A DNA stretch of 64,000 nucleotides from NCBI RefSeq assembly GCF_000224085.1, contig NC_015945.1:1437501-1501500 (forward strand). Direction: 5' to 3'. The DNA is from Allomuricauda ruestringensis DSM 13258 (GTDB lineage: Bacteria; Bacteroidota; Bacteroidia; Flavobacteriales; Flavobacteriaceae). Position numbers and translations under genes: made by a program. This document shows, piece after piece, positions 28,318 to 36,926 of the stretch (position 1 is the first letter of the stretch; every line of letters begins with the position of its first letter). The notes below the pieces were generated by a model. The model was given only the letters and a program-made list of their open reading frames with translations, searched no databases and was not told the DNA's origin.

Positions 28318-28779
28318 TTATCGGATGGATGTGAAATAAACCCAGAGGATAAAAAACAACTGTAACGGAATTCGAAACCAAAGGTAAGCAGTTCCCGGGC
28401 CGTTCAATTGCCCTGTTTGATAATTGATTTGATGTATTGAGGCTTTTACGTTCGCGGGTAAAATCAATATAAAAAAGACAATAAGGAGCCAACCCACTTG
28501 AACCTTATACTGGGGAAACAGAAGGGCAAAGGCAAAGATGATCTCAATAACACCCGTTACCACCACCAACTCTTTTTTAAACGGCATAAACGAGGGAACA
28601 ATCTCGGCCATGCCCGTTATAAAAACAAAATGTCCAATGGCAGTGAACACTAACATAGCGGCCATGGCAATTCTACCAGCAAGCTGATAATCCCATTGTC
28701 CGCGGGTAAATTTTAAGATGAATGCAGAAATAATAAAGGCCGTAACAAGTACAATGAGTGGTTTCATATTTTTTGTCAA
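28318..28779 (-). CDS. DoxX family membrane protein
   Basis: 153 aa with four predicted transmembrane helices (about 8-22, 33-57, 70-92 and 97-115, with a hydrophobic end LQLFFILWVYFTS). LAGRIAMAAMLVFTAIGHF and VVTGVIEIIFAFALLFPQ are typical of DoxX-like proteins, small quinone- or thiol-linked membrane proteins of uncertain biochemistry. It lies 38 bp downstream of the Crp/Fnr-type regulator on the same strand and is likely cotranscribed and perhaps controlled by it. Confidence 0.82.
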   Translation of the reverse strand: MTKNMKPLIVLVTAFIISAFILKFTRGQWDYQLAGRIAMAAMLVFTAIGHFVFITGMAEIVPSFMPFKKELVVVTGVIEIIFAFALLFPQYKVQVGWLLIVFFILILPANVKASIHQINYQTGQLNGPGTAYLWFRIPLQLFFILWVYFTSIR

Positions 28780-28817
28780 AATTCCATCATTGCCGCCTCA
28801 ATAGCAATGAACCCAGG

Positions 28818-29426
28818 TTAAGAAATACGCTTTCGGATACGGCTCAACGCTTGCGGGGTAATACCGATGTACGAAGCAATATACTTTAGAGGTATTTGAC
28901 GTATCAACTCAGGCCGCTCTTCAAAAAGATTAAGATAGCGTTGTTCTGCGCTGTCCCGTAGTAGGGAAAGTTCTCTTTTGGACTTTTTTAAAAAGAGCTC
29001 CTCACTGGCCTTACGTCCAATTAAGTTTCCGATTGCAGAAGAAGCATAAACCTCTTGCAAGTCTTTGTAGTTAAGTTGCCACAACACGGTATCCGTAATT
29101 GTTTCCACAACATATTCGGCAGGTGTTTGTGTGATAAATGAATCATAAGCACTTACAAAGGCTCCACCAAAAACAAAGCCAAATGTTAGGTCACCGTCCT
29201 CTTGTGGAATATAGAGGCGAACAATCCCTTTTTCCACAAAAGAAAGATGATTTTCAACCTCACCTTTGTTGAGCAACACACTTTTTTTGGAATAGTGGTG
29301 TAGGGTTAATTTGGAAGAAAAAATATCCCAATCAGGTGGGGAAATCCCAAATTCCGATACAAAGTATAACCTGATTTCTTCCAAAAGGGATTGTTTTTTA
29401 TTATTCAGTTTTTTTCCTTTCTCCAA
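28818..29426 (-). CDS. Crp/Fnr family transcriptional regulator
   Basis: About 202 aa if translation begins at TTG 29426; no ATG is available in frame, so the exact start is uncertain. The cyclic-nucleotide-binding-like beta-roll occupies about residues 30-125 (KKSVLLNKGEVENHLSFVEK, GIVRLYIPQEDGDLTFGF). A helical linker and a short winged-helix end follow (IPLKYIASYIGITPQALSRI, about 180-200). This is the common Bacteroidota Crp-like type, which often lacks a recognisable cAMP site. It overlaps the end of the upstream 59-aa membrane-protein gene by 26 bp. Confidence 0.85.
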   Translation of the reverse strand: MEKGKKLNNKKQSLLEEIRLYFVSEFGISPPDWDIFSSKLTLHHYSKKSVLLNKGEVENHLSFVEKGIVRLYIPQEDGDLTFGFVFGGAFVSAYDSFITQTPAEYVVETITDTVLWQLNYKDLQEVYASSAIGNLIGRKASEELFLKKSKRELSLLRDSAEQRYLNLFEERPELIRQIPLKYIASYIGITPQALSRIRKRIS

Positions 29427-29580
29427 CGATCACCAAGGCCATGGCCAATATCAAAAGCAAATTGGATAAAATCCCGTATAATGTATCCTCACCGTTATTT
29501 AGCCCAATTAAATTCATCACAAACAAAACAAAACTGATAATTATTAGGGCCAAGGCCACTATTGATTTTTTACCAAACAT
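29401..29580 (-). CDS. Small two-helix membrane protein (59 aa)
   Basis: A 59-codon frame from ATG 29580 to a TAA at 29401. It encodes MFGKKSIVALALIIISFVLF, a short polar loop with LNNGEDTLYG, and a second hydrophobic helix (LSNLLLILAMALVIVG) ending in charged GERKKTE. The pattern is a clean two-transmembrane hairpin with a basic, cytosolic end. It overlaps the next gene (Crp/Fnr) by 26 bp, which favours translational coupling. The function is unknown. Confidence 0.65.
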   Translation of the reverse strand: MFGKKSIVALALIIISFVLFVMNLIGLNNGEDTLYGILSNLLLILAMALVIVGERKKTE

Positions 29581-29668
29581 GATTATATCTTTAAGCTGTA
29601 GTGACTTTCGTCTTTGCCGGAAAGGTCAGATCTTTGGAAGGACTCGATAATCATTGTTGGAACAATTT

Positions 29669-30064
29669 TTATTGCATCAAATACACCAAAAAAACAGTTG
29701 GAATCAAATACACCACAATGGTTTGTGCCCCAACATAGTCTTTGGCAACCCGCTGGCCCAACAAAAGCATCAATAAAGTTACGGCAGAAATAATAGCTCC
29801 GTAGAACCCAAAAACACTTTCTCCATCAATGGCAAATTGAAAAACACTTACGCCACAAAGTATACCAGAAAGCAACTCAAGCATTAAGATGACACTTAGA
29901 AGCACAGGAACCGTACCTTTAAAAATGGATTTTGAAAAATGTCCCGTCAACCATCCAAGATTGCCCTTCCAATCCATAAGCTTATCGATTCCGCTCTGTA
30001 AAAAAGTAATAGTCAAAAATACCAGCAGTAGAATTTCTGTGGCATTGGAGAGTAAATTATCCAT
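29669..30064 (-). CDS. DoxX-like four-helix membrane protein
   Basis: 131 aa. Four hydrophobic segments lie at about residues 9-25, 50-73, 82-103 and 111-130. TFLQSGIDKLMDWKGNLGWL near the first helix fits the DoxX superfamily, in which a conserved Asp/Lys pair follows helix 1. It is the first gene of a minus-strand group with the 59-aa protein, the Crp/Fnr regulator and the second DoxX protein, so the group contains two DoxX-like proteins. Substrate unknown. Confidence 0.72.
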   Translation of the reverse strand: MDNLLSNATEILLLVFLTITFLQSGIDKLMDWKGNLGWLTGHFSKSIFKGTVPVLLSVILMLELLSGILCGVSVFQFAIDGESVFGFYGAIISAVTLLMLLLGQRVAKDYVGAQTIVVYLIPTVFLVYLMQ

Positions 30065-30173
30065 AATTAGTTTTATTATTTAGTTAAACTTTAAACCTTT
30101 GCCTTTGCCGGTAGTCAGGTTTAATTGCAGTTACTTTAGTCTCTATAAATTTTATGGATGATCCCCTCTCCAG

Positions 30174-30285
30174 TCTCCCCAAGGGGAGAAGTTTCCCTCC
30201 TTTGGAGGGATCAAGGGAGGACCTGATACCAGCTGACAAAGAATTTCATTCATTCTTTAAAATCACGGATTTCAAATCCATGATT
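30174..30285. repeat. Cluster of three palindromes upstream of the DoxX group
   Basis: Three short inverted repeats stand in a row in the gap between holB and the DoxX-like gene. They are tctcccc/ggggaga at 30174-30189, tccctcc/ggaggga at 30194-30210, and a 12-bp arm pair with one mismatch (aatcacggattt / aaatccatgatt) at 30261-30285. They resemble REP-type intergenic elements. The gap is 3' of holB and 5' of the DoxX-like gene. Confidence 0.55.
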
Positions 30286-30293
30286 AGTTTTAT

Positions 30294-31445
30294 TTATGCA
30301 GCCTTCGCATGCAAAAGCCTCGTAAGCTTAATGGAGAGATCTGTGAAAATCAGCTTGGAATTTCCGTTGCGTTCCACGTGAAAAATCGCCTGCTCCAACT
30401 CCTTTACAATATCTAAAATATTGTTCTCATGTACAAAGGGAGCAAATTTTTTCAGATCAAAACCCTCCATGTGCACTTTGGCATGTACAAGTTCATTGGC
30501 TTTGTAATTGAGCAAAAGCGCTTGGCGCATCATGGTAAGGCAATAGTTCAGGAATTTTTTTTGGACTTCGCGACCGGTTTTGGCGACCTCCTCGCCCCAC
30601 AAAATCAGTTCCTGTACGGCACCTTTGTTGCCTTTGGCCTTAAAAGCGCTCCGTACCCACTGCACAAACCAACGTTCGAATACCAAATCTTCAGAATCTT
30701 TGTTCAAAAGATCAAGTGCCTTGTTAAAATCACCGTTCGCTTCCAATGCAATGGTAAGTGCTTCGGTCTGTGCCACTCCCCGCCGTATTAGCTCATCGGT
30801 AATCACTTGTTCAGCCAAAGGCGGAAAGTTTAAAATTTGGCAACGGGAACGAATCGTGTTGATGATTTGCTCTTCATCTTCGGCCAAAAGGAGCAATATG
30901 GTTTTGTTCGGAGGTTCTTCAATCAGTTTTAAGAGCTTGTTGGCCGCAGAAATATTCATTTTTTCGGCCATCCAAACAATCAGGACCTTGTAGCCACCCT
31001 CATAAGATTTCAACGAAAGTTTTTTCACCATGTCCTGTGCTTCGTCAACCCCGATTTGGCCCTGCTTTTTTTCAATACCGATGTGCCGATACCAATCGAA
31101 CAAGTTGCCATAAGGCTGGTCTTTTACAAACTGACGCCATTCTTCCAAATAATGATCGCTGACTGCATGCGACTTCACTTTGTCCGAATTGGAAACAGGA
31201 AATGCAAAGTGCAGGTCTGGGTGTGTCAAGGAGTTGCATTTGGTATTGCATACCGTGTTTTCCCCGTCATTTTCTCCACCCGTATTGCCACAGAGCAAAT
31301 ATTGGGCGTATGCCAATGCCATGGGCAGCACTCCGGAACCCTCGGGACCCACAAACAATTGTGCGTGGGCCACGCGGCCCGTTTCTGCCGTGGTCACCAA
31401 ATGGTTTTTGATATGCTCGAGCCCTAAAACATTTTTAAAAAGCAT
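30294..31445 (-). CDS. holB: DNA polymerase III delta' subunit
   Basis: 383 aa from ATG 31445; a TTG five codons upstream (31460) lies over the promoter and was rejected. Delta' is the non-ATPase arm of the clamp loader. The P-loop position reads GPEGSGVLP, lacking the GKT/S needed for ATP binding, as expected for delta'. Cysteines of a small zinc module (LLCGN..., VCNTKCNS) are near residues 50-75. LLKLIEEPPNKTILLLL and the SRC motif (TIRSRCQIL) are present. A parS-like site lies within its 3' part. Confidence 0.92.
   Translation of the reverse strand: MLFKNVLGLEHIKNHLVTTAETGRVAHAQLFVGPEGSGVLPMALAYAQYLLCGNTGGENDGENTVCNTKCNSLTHPDLHFAFPVSNSDKVKSHAVSDHYLEEWRQFVKDQPYGNLFDWYRHIGIEKKQGQIGVDEAQDMVKKLSLKSYEGGYKVLIVWMAEKMNISAANKLLKLIEEPPNKTILLLLAEDEEQIINTIRSRCQILNFPPLAEQVITDELIRRGVAQTEALTIALEANGDFNKALDLLNKDSEDLVFERWFVQWVRSAFKAKGNKGAVQELILWGEEVAKTGREVQKKFLNYCLTMMRQALLLNYKANELVHAKVHMEGFDLKKFAPFVHENNILDIVKELEQAIFHVERNGNSKLIFTDLSIKLTRLLHAKAA
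30370..30385. promoter_or_regulatory. parS: parS-like site 3 (weaker)
   Basis: cgttccacgtgaaaaa matches TGTTCCACGTGAAACA at 14 of 16 positions with the CACGTG core intact. It lies inside the holB coding sequence. Confidence 0.5.
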
Positions 31446-31449
31446 GTCC

Positions 31450-31457
31450 CAAAGATA
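31450..31457 (-). promoter_or_regulatory. Predicted -7 promoter element of holB
   Basis: TATCTTTG on the minus strand ends 4 bp before the ATG at 31445, implying a leaderless or nearly leaderless mRNA. Confidence 0.55.
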
Positions 31458-31759
31458 CATTTTTAAGTGTTGAACCCGTTATGTATTTAATCTAAAAGAA
31501 GGGGTGTGATTGTTGCCGATCAGCAAATTGTAATAAACAAAAGACAATGATCGATTACGTATTTACTAAACCCGCTAAGGAACATGAAAAGCTGTGGCAG
31601 AACAAGTTCCAAAAGCTGTTAACCTGACTTTTGATTGCTTTTTTAAATTTGTTGACAATTTTGGTTGAAGCAGGGAAATGGATTCGGTTTTATCCTTATT
31701 AGGAGTGTGGTTCGGTTTTTATATGATACAATTAATACTTCAATTAGCGTTATATTAAT
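31458..31759. other. Intergenic region, no recognised gene
   Basis: About 300 bp between the divergent holB and metalloprotease genes. It contains a 26-codon frame at 31547 that is too short to support, and no clear promoter consensus for the downstream lipoprotein. Confidence 0.45.
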
Positions 31760-32566
31760 ATGGGATTATTTAAAAAGACTTTTTTAGTAAAGCAATTGGG
31801 TATATTGCTTCTAACATCATGTTTGATGGGGTGCTCATCTGATAGTGACTCCAATGTAAATGATGATGGAAAAGAACAATCCAACAACATAACGGAAAAC
31901 CGGAAATCTGTTGGGGAGTCCGCAGGGGATTTATTGGATGATGTCAACTATGAAGAGCTGTATATTGAGATTCAATATGTACAAGGATTGAAACCCAGCA
32001 CATCCACTTTGGACCATTTCGAAAACTTTTTGACCGAACGGCTCCGCAAATCTGGCGGCATTACTATTGAGCTGGTTGAAATCCCATCTCCGGGACAGGA
32101 CACATATTCCATTACCGATGTCCGTAACCTTGAGGATGACATACGCACCGCCTACAACCAGGGTTCTACGCTCAAGGTGTTCGGATTGTTTCTGGATGGG
32201 GCGTATTCGGAAAATTCGGAGAATGGCTCTGTTTTAGGGGTAGCCTATCGAAACACTTCCTTTGTAATATTTGCGGAGACCATTAGGGAATTCAGTGGGC
32301 AGCCTTTGGCCCCGAGCACCACGGTGTTGGAAAGTACCGTACTTGACCATGAGTTTGGCCATTTGTTGGGGTTGGTCAATGCAGGTACCCCATTACAAAG
32401 TGCGCATCAGGATACGGAACATGGCAGACATTGTACTGCCGAGGACTGTTTGATGTTTTGGACCGCGGAGACCGGTGAAGGTCTGATCAATATGATCAGT
32501 GGCGGCAATATCCCTGAACTGGACGCCGCTTGCTTGGCAGACTTACAGGCCAATGGAGGAAAGTAA
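31760..32566 (+). CDS. Metzincin-like zinc metalloprotease lipoprotein
   Basis: 268 aa. A lipoprotein signal (LGILLLTSCLMGC, Cys at about 25) is followed by a low-complexity Ser/Asp/Asn linker. The catalytic motif HEFGHLLGLVN is at about residues 196-206. The usual third zinc ligand of HExxHxxGxxH is Asn here; a His cluster (HQDTEHGRHC) and CLMFW follow about 20 residues on, reminiscent of the archaemetzincin HC-x4-C-x-M arrangement. The CLM part could be the Met-turn. Substrates are unknown. It is convergent with the DUF4382 lipoprotein and shares its terminator. Confidence 0.78.
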   Translation: MGLFKKTFLVKQLGILLLTSCLMGCSSDSDSNVNDDGKEQSNNITENRKSVGESAGDLLDDVNYEELYIEIQYVQGLKPSTSTLDHFENFLTERLRKSGGITIELVEIPSPGQDTYSITDVRNLEDDIRTAYNQGSTLKVFGLFLDGAYSENSENGSVLGVAYRNTSFVIFAETIREFSGQPLAPSTTVLESTVLDHEFGHLLGLVNAGTPLQSAHQDTEHGRHCTAEDCLMFWTAETGEGLINMISGGNIPELDAACLADLQANGGK

Positions 32567-32580
32567 AGGTTGAATACATA

Positions 32581-32605
32581 AAAAAGCCCCGGTTCGGGGC
32601 TTTTT
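32581..32605. terminator. Bidirectional terminator between convergent lipoprotein genes
   Basis: aaaaagccccg and cggggcttttt pair around a 3-nt loop, with A and T runs on both sides, so it can end transcription from both directions. Confidence 0.92.
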
Positions 32606-32626
32606 CCCAACAGATCAATATACTAT

Positions 32627-33580
32627 TTAGGATGATGTGGTTCCGATCACAGTTACATTGGCGCTCAACTGTAAAGCGGAGGTAATCTGTAAAGCGGATA
32701 GGTCGAGCCCAGTGGTCGATTCCACCTCTAATGTAGAGTTAAAGTAAAATTGATTGCCATCTTGGGTGTAGGATACAAAAATCAATTCGTACTCACCGGC
32801 CGATAGAAAATTAAGACTGAAGGAATTGTTAAGTCCACTGGCCTCGGCACTTGTAATGGCATTGGCAAAGCGCACATTGCTTTCTCCTTGCCCCTGAGTT
32901 TCAACTTCTGCATTATAGGTGCCTTTTTCATAGGCATATACCACAATTTTGTCCGATGTGTTTTCTGCATCGTTTACGGTCCCTTCGATTTCTCCCGTAG
33001 TTTCCTTGTTTACGGCCCGTATTCCTGCGGACAGTTCGGACATCGTCACAAAATCAAAATCTGTTTCCAATGTACCTTGATCTTCTTTTATGGTCTTTCG
33101 CAAATCAAAATCGATAACGACCTCATTGGTATTCGAGGCAAATACCTCAAAAGTATCCATAATATCGATGTTGCTCGCAGAGGATATTATTTTGTCCTTT
33201 GAACCATCTGCCATTTCTACGTAACAGCCCGGAGAATTTCCATCCATATCGGTTTCATAGTCCAGTACCAGTTCAAGATCGGAATAAGCGCCAGCCTCCA
33301 ATTGCAGGTTGCCCAAAGTTTTGGTCTGGCCATTGACAAGGGCTGCCAGATTAAAAGTAGTTTTGTTAAAGCCTTCCAGTGATGTGCCATTGACCTTTAC
33401 ATCGGAGACCGTAACAAAAACGGATTCAATTTCTGCGTTGTCCACCGGGGCATCTGTGATTTTAAAGGTCGTGTTATACGACTCTTTCTCTACATTGCCA
33501 TTACTATTATCATCGCTACAAGAAAAAGACAATACAGCTATTCCAATAGCAAATCCTACATTTTTAAAAAAAGGTTGCAT
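32627..33580 (-). CDS. DUF4382 domain lipoprotein
   Basis: 317 aa from ATG 33580 (MQPFFKNVGFAIGIAVLSFS, lipid Cys at residue 21); the upstream ATG at 33613 would bury the signal peptide. A DUF4382 domain spans about residues 30-185: FKITDAPVDNAEIESVFVTV, TFNLAALVNGQTKTLGN and LELVLDYETDMDGNSPGCYV. The C-terminal ~120 residues form a carboxypeptidase-regulatory-like or prealbumin-type beta domain (GEIEGTVNDAENTSDKIVVY, AGEYELIFVSYT). Members are exported lipoproteins of unknown function. Confidence 0.88.
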   Translation of the reverse strand: MQPFFKNVGFAIGIAVLSFSCSDDNSNGNVEKESYNTTFKITDAPVDNAEIESVFVTVSDVKVNGTSLEGFNKTTFNLAALVNGQTKTLGNLQLEAGAYSDLELVLDYETDMDGNSPGCYVEMADGSKDKIISSASNIDIMDTFEVFASNTNEVVIDFDLRKTIKEDQGTLETDFDFVTMSELSAGIRAVNKETTGEIEGTVNDAENTSDKIVVYAYEKGTYNAEVETQGQGESNVRFANAITSAEASGLNNSFSLNFLSAGEYELIFVSYTQDGNQFYFNSTLEVESTTGLDLSALQITSALQLSANVTVIGTTSS

Positions 33581-33951
33581 AAAATTTGAGGTTTTTTGGG
33601 TTAATATAATCACTTTACCTTATAACAATCGAAAATGGTTTGACCCTACTTTTGATTGTATAGCTCCCTAGAGGTATAAGATAAATCAAACTTCACTTTA
33701 ACAAATCGGAACAGGGTTACATTATAGTCCTGTCCATGGATTCCTTTGTCCATATCTTTGGTATTGTAAATGGGCCTTTTGTTTTTTGAGCAAGGTAAAA
33801 TTTGGACCGACACCTCTTTTATCATGATCATTCAAAATGAACAACAAGAGGTCCCGTTAGGAACCCTTACGCAAGCAGATGCCAGTGTAACATATCAAAT
33901 TAAAATGGTTAAAAATTGAGAAACTTTAAAATTATGGGACAAGTCTGTCCA
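33581..33951. other. Intergenic region with a possible 49-codon gene remnant
   Basis: Non-coding stretch between the divergent DUF4382 and pgk genes. A plus-strand frame at 33770-33919 encodes 49 residues (ending GTLTQADASVTYQIKMVKN) with protein-like composition but no start signal. The opposite strand also has an open frame over 33646-33831. It may be a decayed gene; nothing else was seen. Confidence 0.3.
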
Positions 33952-33979
33952 TTGAAAAAGCAGGAAATCTTTACATTTG
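33952..33979 (+). promoter_or_regulatory. Predicted Bacteroidota promoter of pgk
   Basis: A -33 TTG (33952-33954) and a -7 TACATTTG (33972-33979) are separated by 17 nt, the usual spacing, with the pgk ATG 25 bp downstream. Confidence 0.7.
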
Positions 33980-34004
33980 AGGCTCTCAAAAAAGACCACA
34001 CTAC

Positions 34005-35195
34005 ATGAAGACGATAGACGATTTTAATTTCGAAGGAAAAAAAGCATTGATCAGGGTAGATTTCAACGTGCCGTTGGATGGCGATTTTAATGTAACAGAC
34101 ACCAGCCGTATTGATGCGGCCAAACCTAGCATACTCAAAGTTTTGGAAGATGGCGGATCTGCCATTTTAATGAGCCACATGGGTAGACCAAAAGGAAAGG
34201 TAAACCCGGACATGTCGCTTTCCCACATCACCGAAACCGTTTCCGATATTATCGGGGTGCAGGTAAAATTTGCAGAAGACTGTGTTGGATCAAAAGCAGA
34301 TGAAGCCGTCGCTGGATTGCAGAGCGGAGAGGTGCTTTTATTGGAAAACCTTCGTTTTCATGCCGAGGAAGAAGCGGGAGATGAGTCTTTTGCAAAGGAA
34401 TTGTCCAAACACGGGGATGTTTATGTGAACGATGCTTTTGGAACAGCCCACCGCGCACATGCATCAACAACCATTGTAGCGAAATTTTTCCCCGAGAACA
34501 AATGCTTCGGATATCTGTTGGCGAAAGAAATAAAAGCGATCGACAAAGTGATGGAAACAGGCGAAAAACCGGTTACCGCTATTTTAGGTGGAGCCAAAGT
34601 GTCTTCCAAGATCACCATTATAGAAAACATATTGGACAAAGTCGACAACCTGATCATTGGCGGTGGTATGACCTACACTTTTGTGAAGGCAAAGGGCGGT
34701 AAAGTAGGGGATTCCATCTGCGAGGACGATAAAATGACGTTGGCGTTGGAGATTCTTAAACAAGCCGAAGCTAAAAACGTAAAGGTGTACCTGCCCGTAG
34801 ATGTTTTGGCTGCCGATGACTTTGACAATGGCGCCAACACCCAATTTGTTGATGTAGATAAAATTCCTGATGGATGGCAAGGATTGGACGCTGGTCCAAA
34901 AACCTTGGAAATCTTTAAACAAGTGATTTTGGCCTCCAAAACTATTTTGTGGAACGGTCCTGTTGGTGTTTTTGAAATGGAAAACTTTGCCAAGGGAACC
35001 ATTGCCGTGGGCAACTATATTGATGAAGCCACGCAAAGCGGAGCCTTCTCTCTTGTTGGTGGCGGTGATTCGGTTGCTGCAGTCAAGCAATTCGGTTTTG
35101 AAGACAAAGTTAGCTACGTATCCACAGGGGGCGGGGCCATGTTGGAAAGTTTGGAAGGGAAAACTCTACCTGGCATTGCTGCAATATTGGGCTAA
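34005..35195 (+). CDS. pgk: Phosphoglycerate kinase
   Basis: 396 aa, typical bacterial length. It catalyses 1,3-bisphosphoglycerate + ADP to 3-phosphoglycerate + ATP in glycolysis. The family signature [20 protein letters not shown] is at residues 14-33. The basic-patch and hinge motifs ([25 protein letters not shown]) and the nucleotide site [13 protein letters not shown] are intact. It has its own good promoter and is followed by the transglycosylase gene. Confidence 0.98.
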   Translation: MKTIDDFNFEGKKALIRVDFNVPLDGDFNVTDTSRIDAAKPSILKVLEDGGSAILMSHMGRPKGKVNPDMSLSHITETVSDIIGVQVKFAEDCVGSKADEAVAGLQSGEVLLLENLRFHAEEEAGDESFAKELSKHGDVYVNDAFGTAHRAHASTTIVAKFFPENKCFGYLLAKEIKAIDKVMETGEKPVTAILGGAKVSSKITIIENILDKVDNLIIGGGMTYTFVKAKGGKVGDSICEDDKMTLALEILKQAEAKNVKVYLPVDVLAADDFDNGANTQFVDVDKIPDGWQGLDAGPKTLEIFKQVILASKTILWNGPVGVFEMENFAKGTIAVGNYIDEATQSGAFSLVGGGDSVAAVKQFGFEDKVSYVSTGGGAMLESLEGKTLPGIAAILG

Positions 35196-35312
35196 GTATC
35201 ACGTTGTGAGTTATTGGGGGAAACGTTAAAAGTTAGAGAATTTTGTCTCAGGGCTTTACTGTTTCAGAAAAAAAAGCCATTTTCGTTTGCCCCAAAATCA
35301 AACCTTGTCCAA

Positions 35313-36914
35313 ATGAGCCAGAAATTGAAAATAGCTGTTTTTGCGGTCATCTTGTCCGCAGCTCCGTATGTTGGTGCGCAACAAAAGATAGACACTACTA
35401 AAGTGGAGCCGGACTCCACCGCTCCGCATCAGGAGGAAGAAGCCGCCATAAAAGTATCCAACATTAAAATCGATGGTCAGCTTATGGCTCTGGAAACGCA
35501 TGAAGATGGGAAGTTCAGGCTGCGTGATCTGGAAGAGGCTTGGAAGTATGACAGCCTTTGGCTGAACGAGCTTCACAGCAACGCGGATCTCTTCAGCGAC
35601 ATGCTTTTGGAAATTCAGAAAAGTCCTGAGCACGATTCCATTTTTGTGGTGGATTTGCCAACGGATACCTTGAAGGCACGTTTGGCTCGAATGGACGAGA
35701 AGACCCCTTTCAACATTACCTATAATTCATCTTTGGAGAGTGTGATCAAATCTTTTTTGACACGTAGAAGAGACTTGATGCAACGCATGATTACGGCAAG
35801 CCAGTTTTACTTTCCCTTGTTTGAACAAGAGCTCGACAACCAAAACATTCCTTTGGAAATTAAATATTTGGCGATCGTGGAATCCGCCCTTAATCCAAAG
35901 GCAAGATCCCGAGTGGGGGCCAAGGGGCTTTGGCAGTTTATGTACAGCACAGGTAAAATGTACGGACTGGACGTAAGCAGCTATGTGGATGAAAGGCACG
36001 ACCCCATAATGGCGACCAAAGCTGCGAGCAAATACCTTTCCAGATTGTACGATATTTTTGGGGATTGGGATTTGGCATTGGCAGCATACAACTCGGGCCC
36101 GGGAAATGTAAACAAGGCCATTCGCCGTTCTGGCGGATACGAAAACTATTGGAACATCAGGCCATTTCTTCCACGTGAAACAGCAGGGTATCTTCCAGCG
36201 TTCTTGGCAACCATGTACATTTTTGAATATGCCGAGGAGCATGGGTTGCAATACAAAAAAGCGGAGCGGCCTTATTTTGAAACGGATACCGTTCATGTAA
36301 AAAACTTGATCACCTTTGATCAAATCTCCAAGTTGGTGGACATTAGCACGAAGGAACTGGAAATGTTGAATCCTGCTTATAAACTCAACATCATACCAAA
36401 AGTTGAGGGAAAAGATTATGCATTGCGCTTGCCAAAATCCAAAATCGGGAAATTTGTATCCAATGAAGAAGAAATCTATGCCTATGTAAAGAAGGAACTG
36501 GACTCTTTGGAAAAACCATTGCCAAATATGGTTACGGCCAAAGACCAGATTAGATATAGGGTAAAGAGCGGGGATTATTTGGGCAAGATAGCAGAGCGTT
36601 ATGGCGTCGGGGTCAGTCAAATTAAAAGATGGAACGGATTGCGAAGTAACAATCTTCGTGTTGGCCAACGGTTGACTATTTATCCAAGAAAGCCGTATAT
36701 CGCCAAAAATGATTCAAAGAGCAATAACCCAAAGTCTTCGGGAACTGTTGTAAGCGGGTCTAAAATTCATACAGTACGCTCGGGAGATTCCCTTTGGACG
36801 ATTTCCAAAAAATATCCTGGAGTTTCCATAGAAAATTTACGAGAATGGAACGGTATTAGTGGTAACAACTTAAAACCGGGCACAAAACTTAAATTGTGTG
36901 ATTGTTCTTCGTAA
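35313..36914 (+). CDS. MltD-like lytic transglycosylase with two LysM domains
   Basis: 533 aa from ATG 35313, which places a signal peptide (KIAVFAVILSAAPYVGA) at the N-terminus; the upstream in-frame start (35214) was rejected. The SLT lysozyme-like domain has its catalytic Glu in AIVESALNPKARSRVGAKGL, followed by WQFMYSTGKMYGLDV and LALAAYNSGPGNVNKAI. Two C-terminal LysM repeats (YRVKSGDYLGKIAERYGV and HTVRSGDSLWTISKKYPG) bind peptidoglycan. It would cleave the glycan strand in the periplasm to give anhydro ends. The DUF4837 gene follows 12 bp later. A parS-like site lies within the gene. Confidence 0.93.
   Translation: MSQKLKIAVFAVILSAAPYVGAQQKIDTTKVEPDSTAPHQEEEAAIKVSNIKIDGQLMALETHEDGKFRLRDLEEAWKYDSLWLNELHSNADLFSDMLLEIQKSPEHDSIFVVDLPTDTLKARLARMDEKTPFNITYNSSLESVIKSFLTRRRDLMQRMITASQFYFPLFEQELDNQNIPLEIKYLAIVESALNPKARSRVGAKGLWQFMYSTGKMYGLDVSSYVDERHDPIMATKAASKYLSRLYDIFGDWDLALAAYNSGPGNVNKAIRRSGGYENYWNIRPFLPRETAGYLPAFLATMYIFEYAEEHGLQYKKAERPYFETDTVHVKNLITFDQISKLVDISTKELEMLNPAYKLNIIPKVEGKDYALRLPKSKIGKFVSNEEEIYAYVKKELDSLEKPLPNMVTAKDQIRYRVKSGDYLGKIAERYGVGVSQIKRWNGLRSNNLRVGQRLTIYPRKPYIAKNDSKSNNPKSSGTVVSGSKIHTVRSGDSLWTISKKYPGVSIENLREWNGISGNNLKPGTKLKLCDCSS
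36167..36182. promoter_or_regulatory. parS: parS-like site 4
   Basis: tcttccacgtgaaaca matches TGTTCCACGTGAAACA at 15 of 16 positions. It lies in the coding sequence of the MltD-like gene. Confidence 0.6.
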
Positions 36915-36926
36915 ATTTAGCACAAG

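Noticed and set aside
31547..31627. 26-codon frame upstream of the metalloprotease
   Set aside because: Too short, with no start signal or recognisable sequence.
35214..35312. Upstream start of the MltD-like protein
   Set aside because: Starting here would put 33 residues before the signal peptide; ATG 35313 gives a proper signal sequence.
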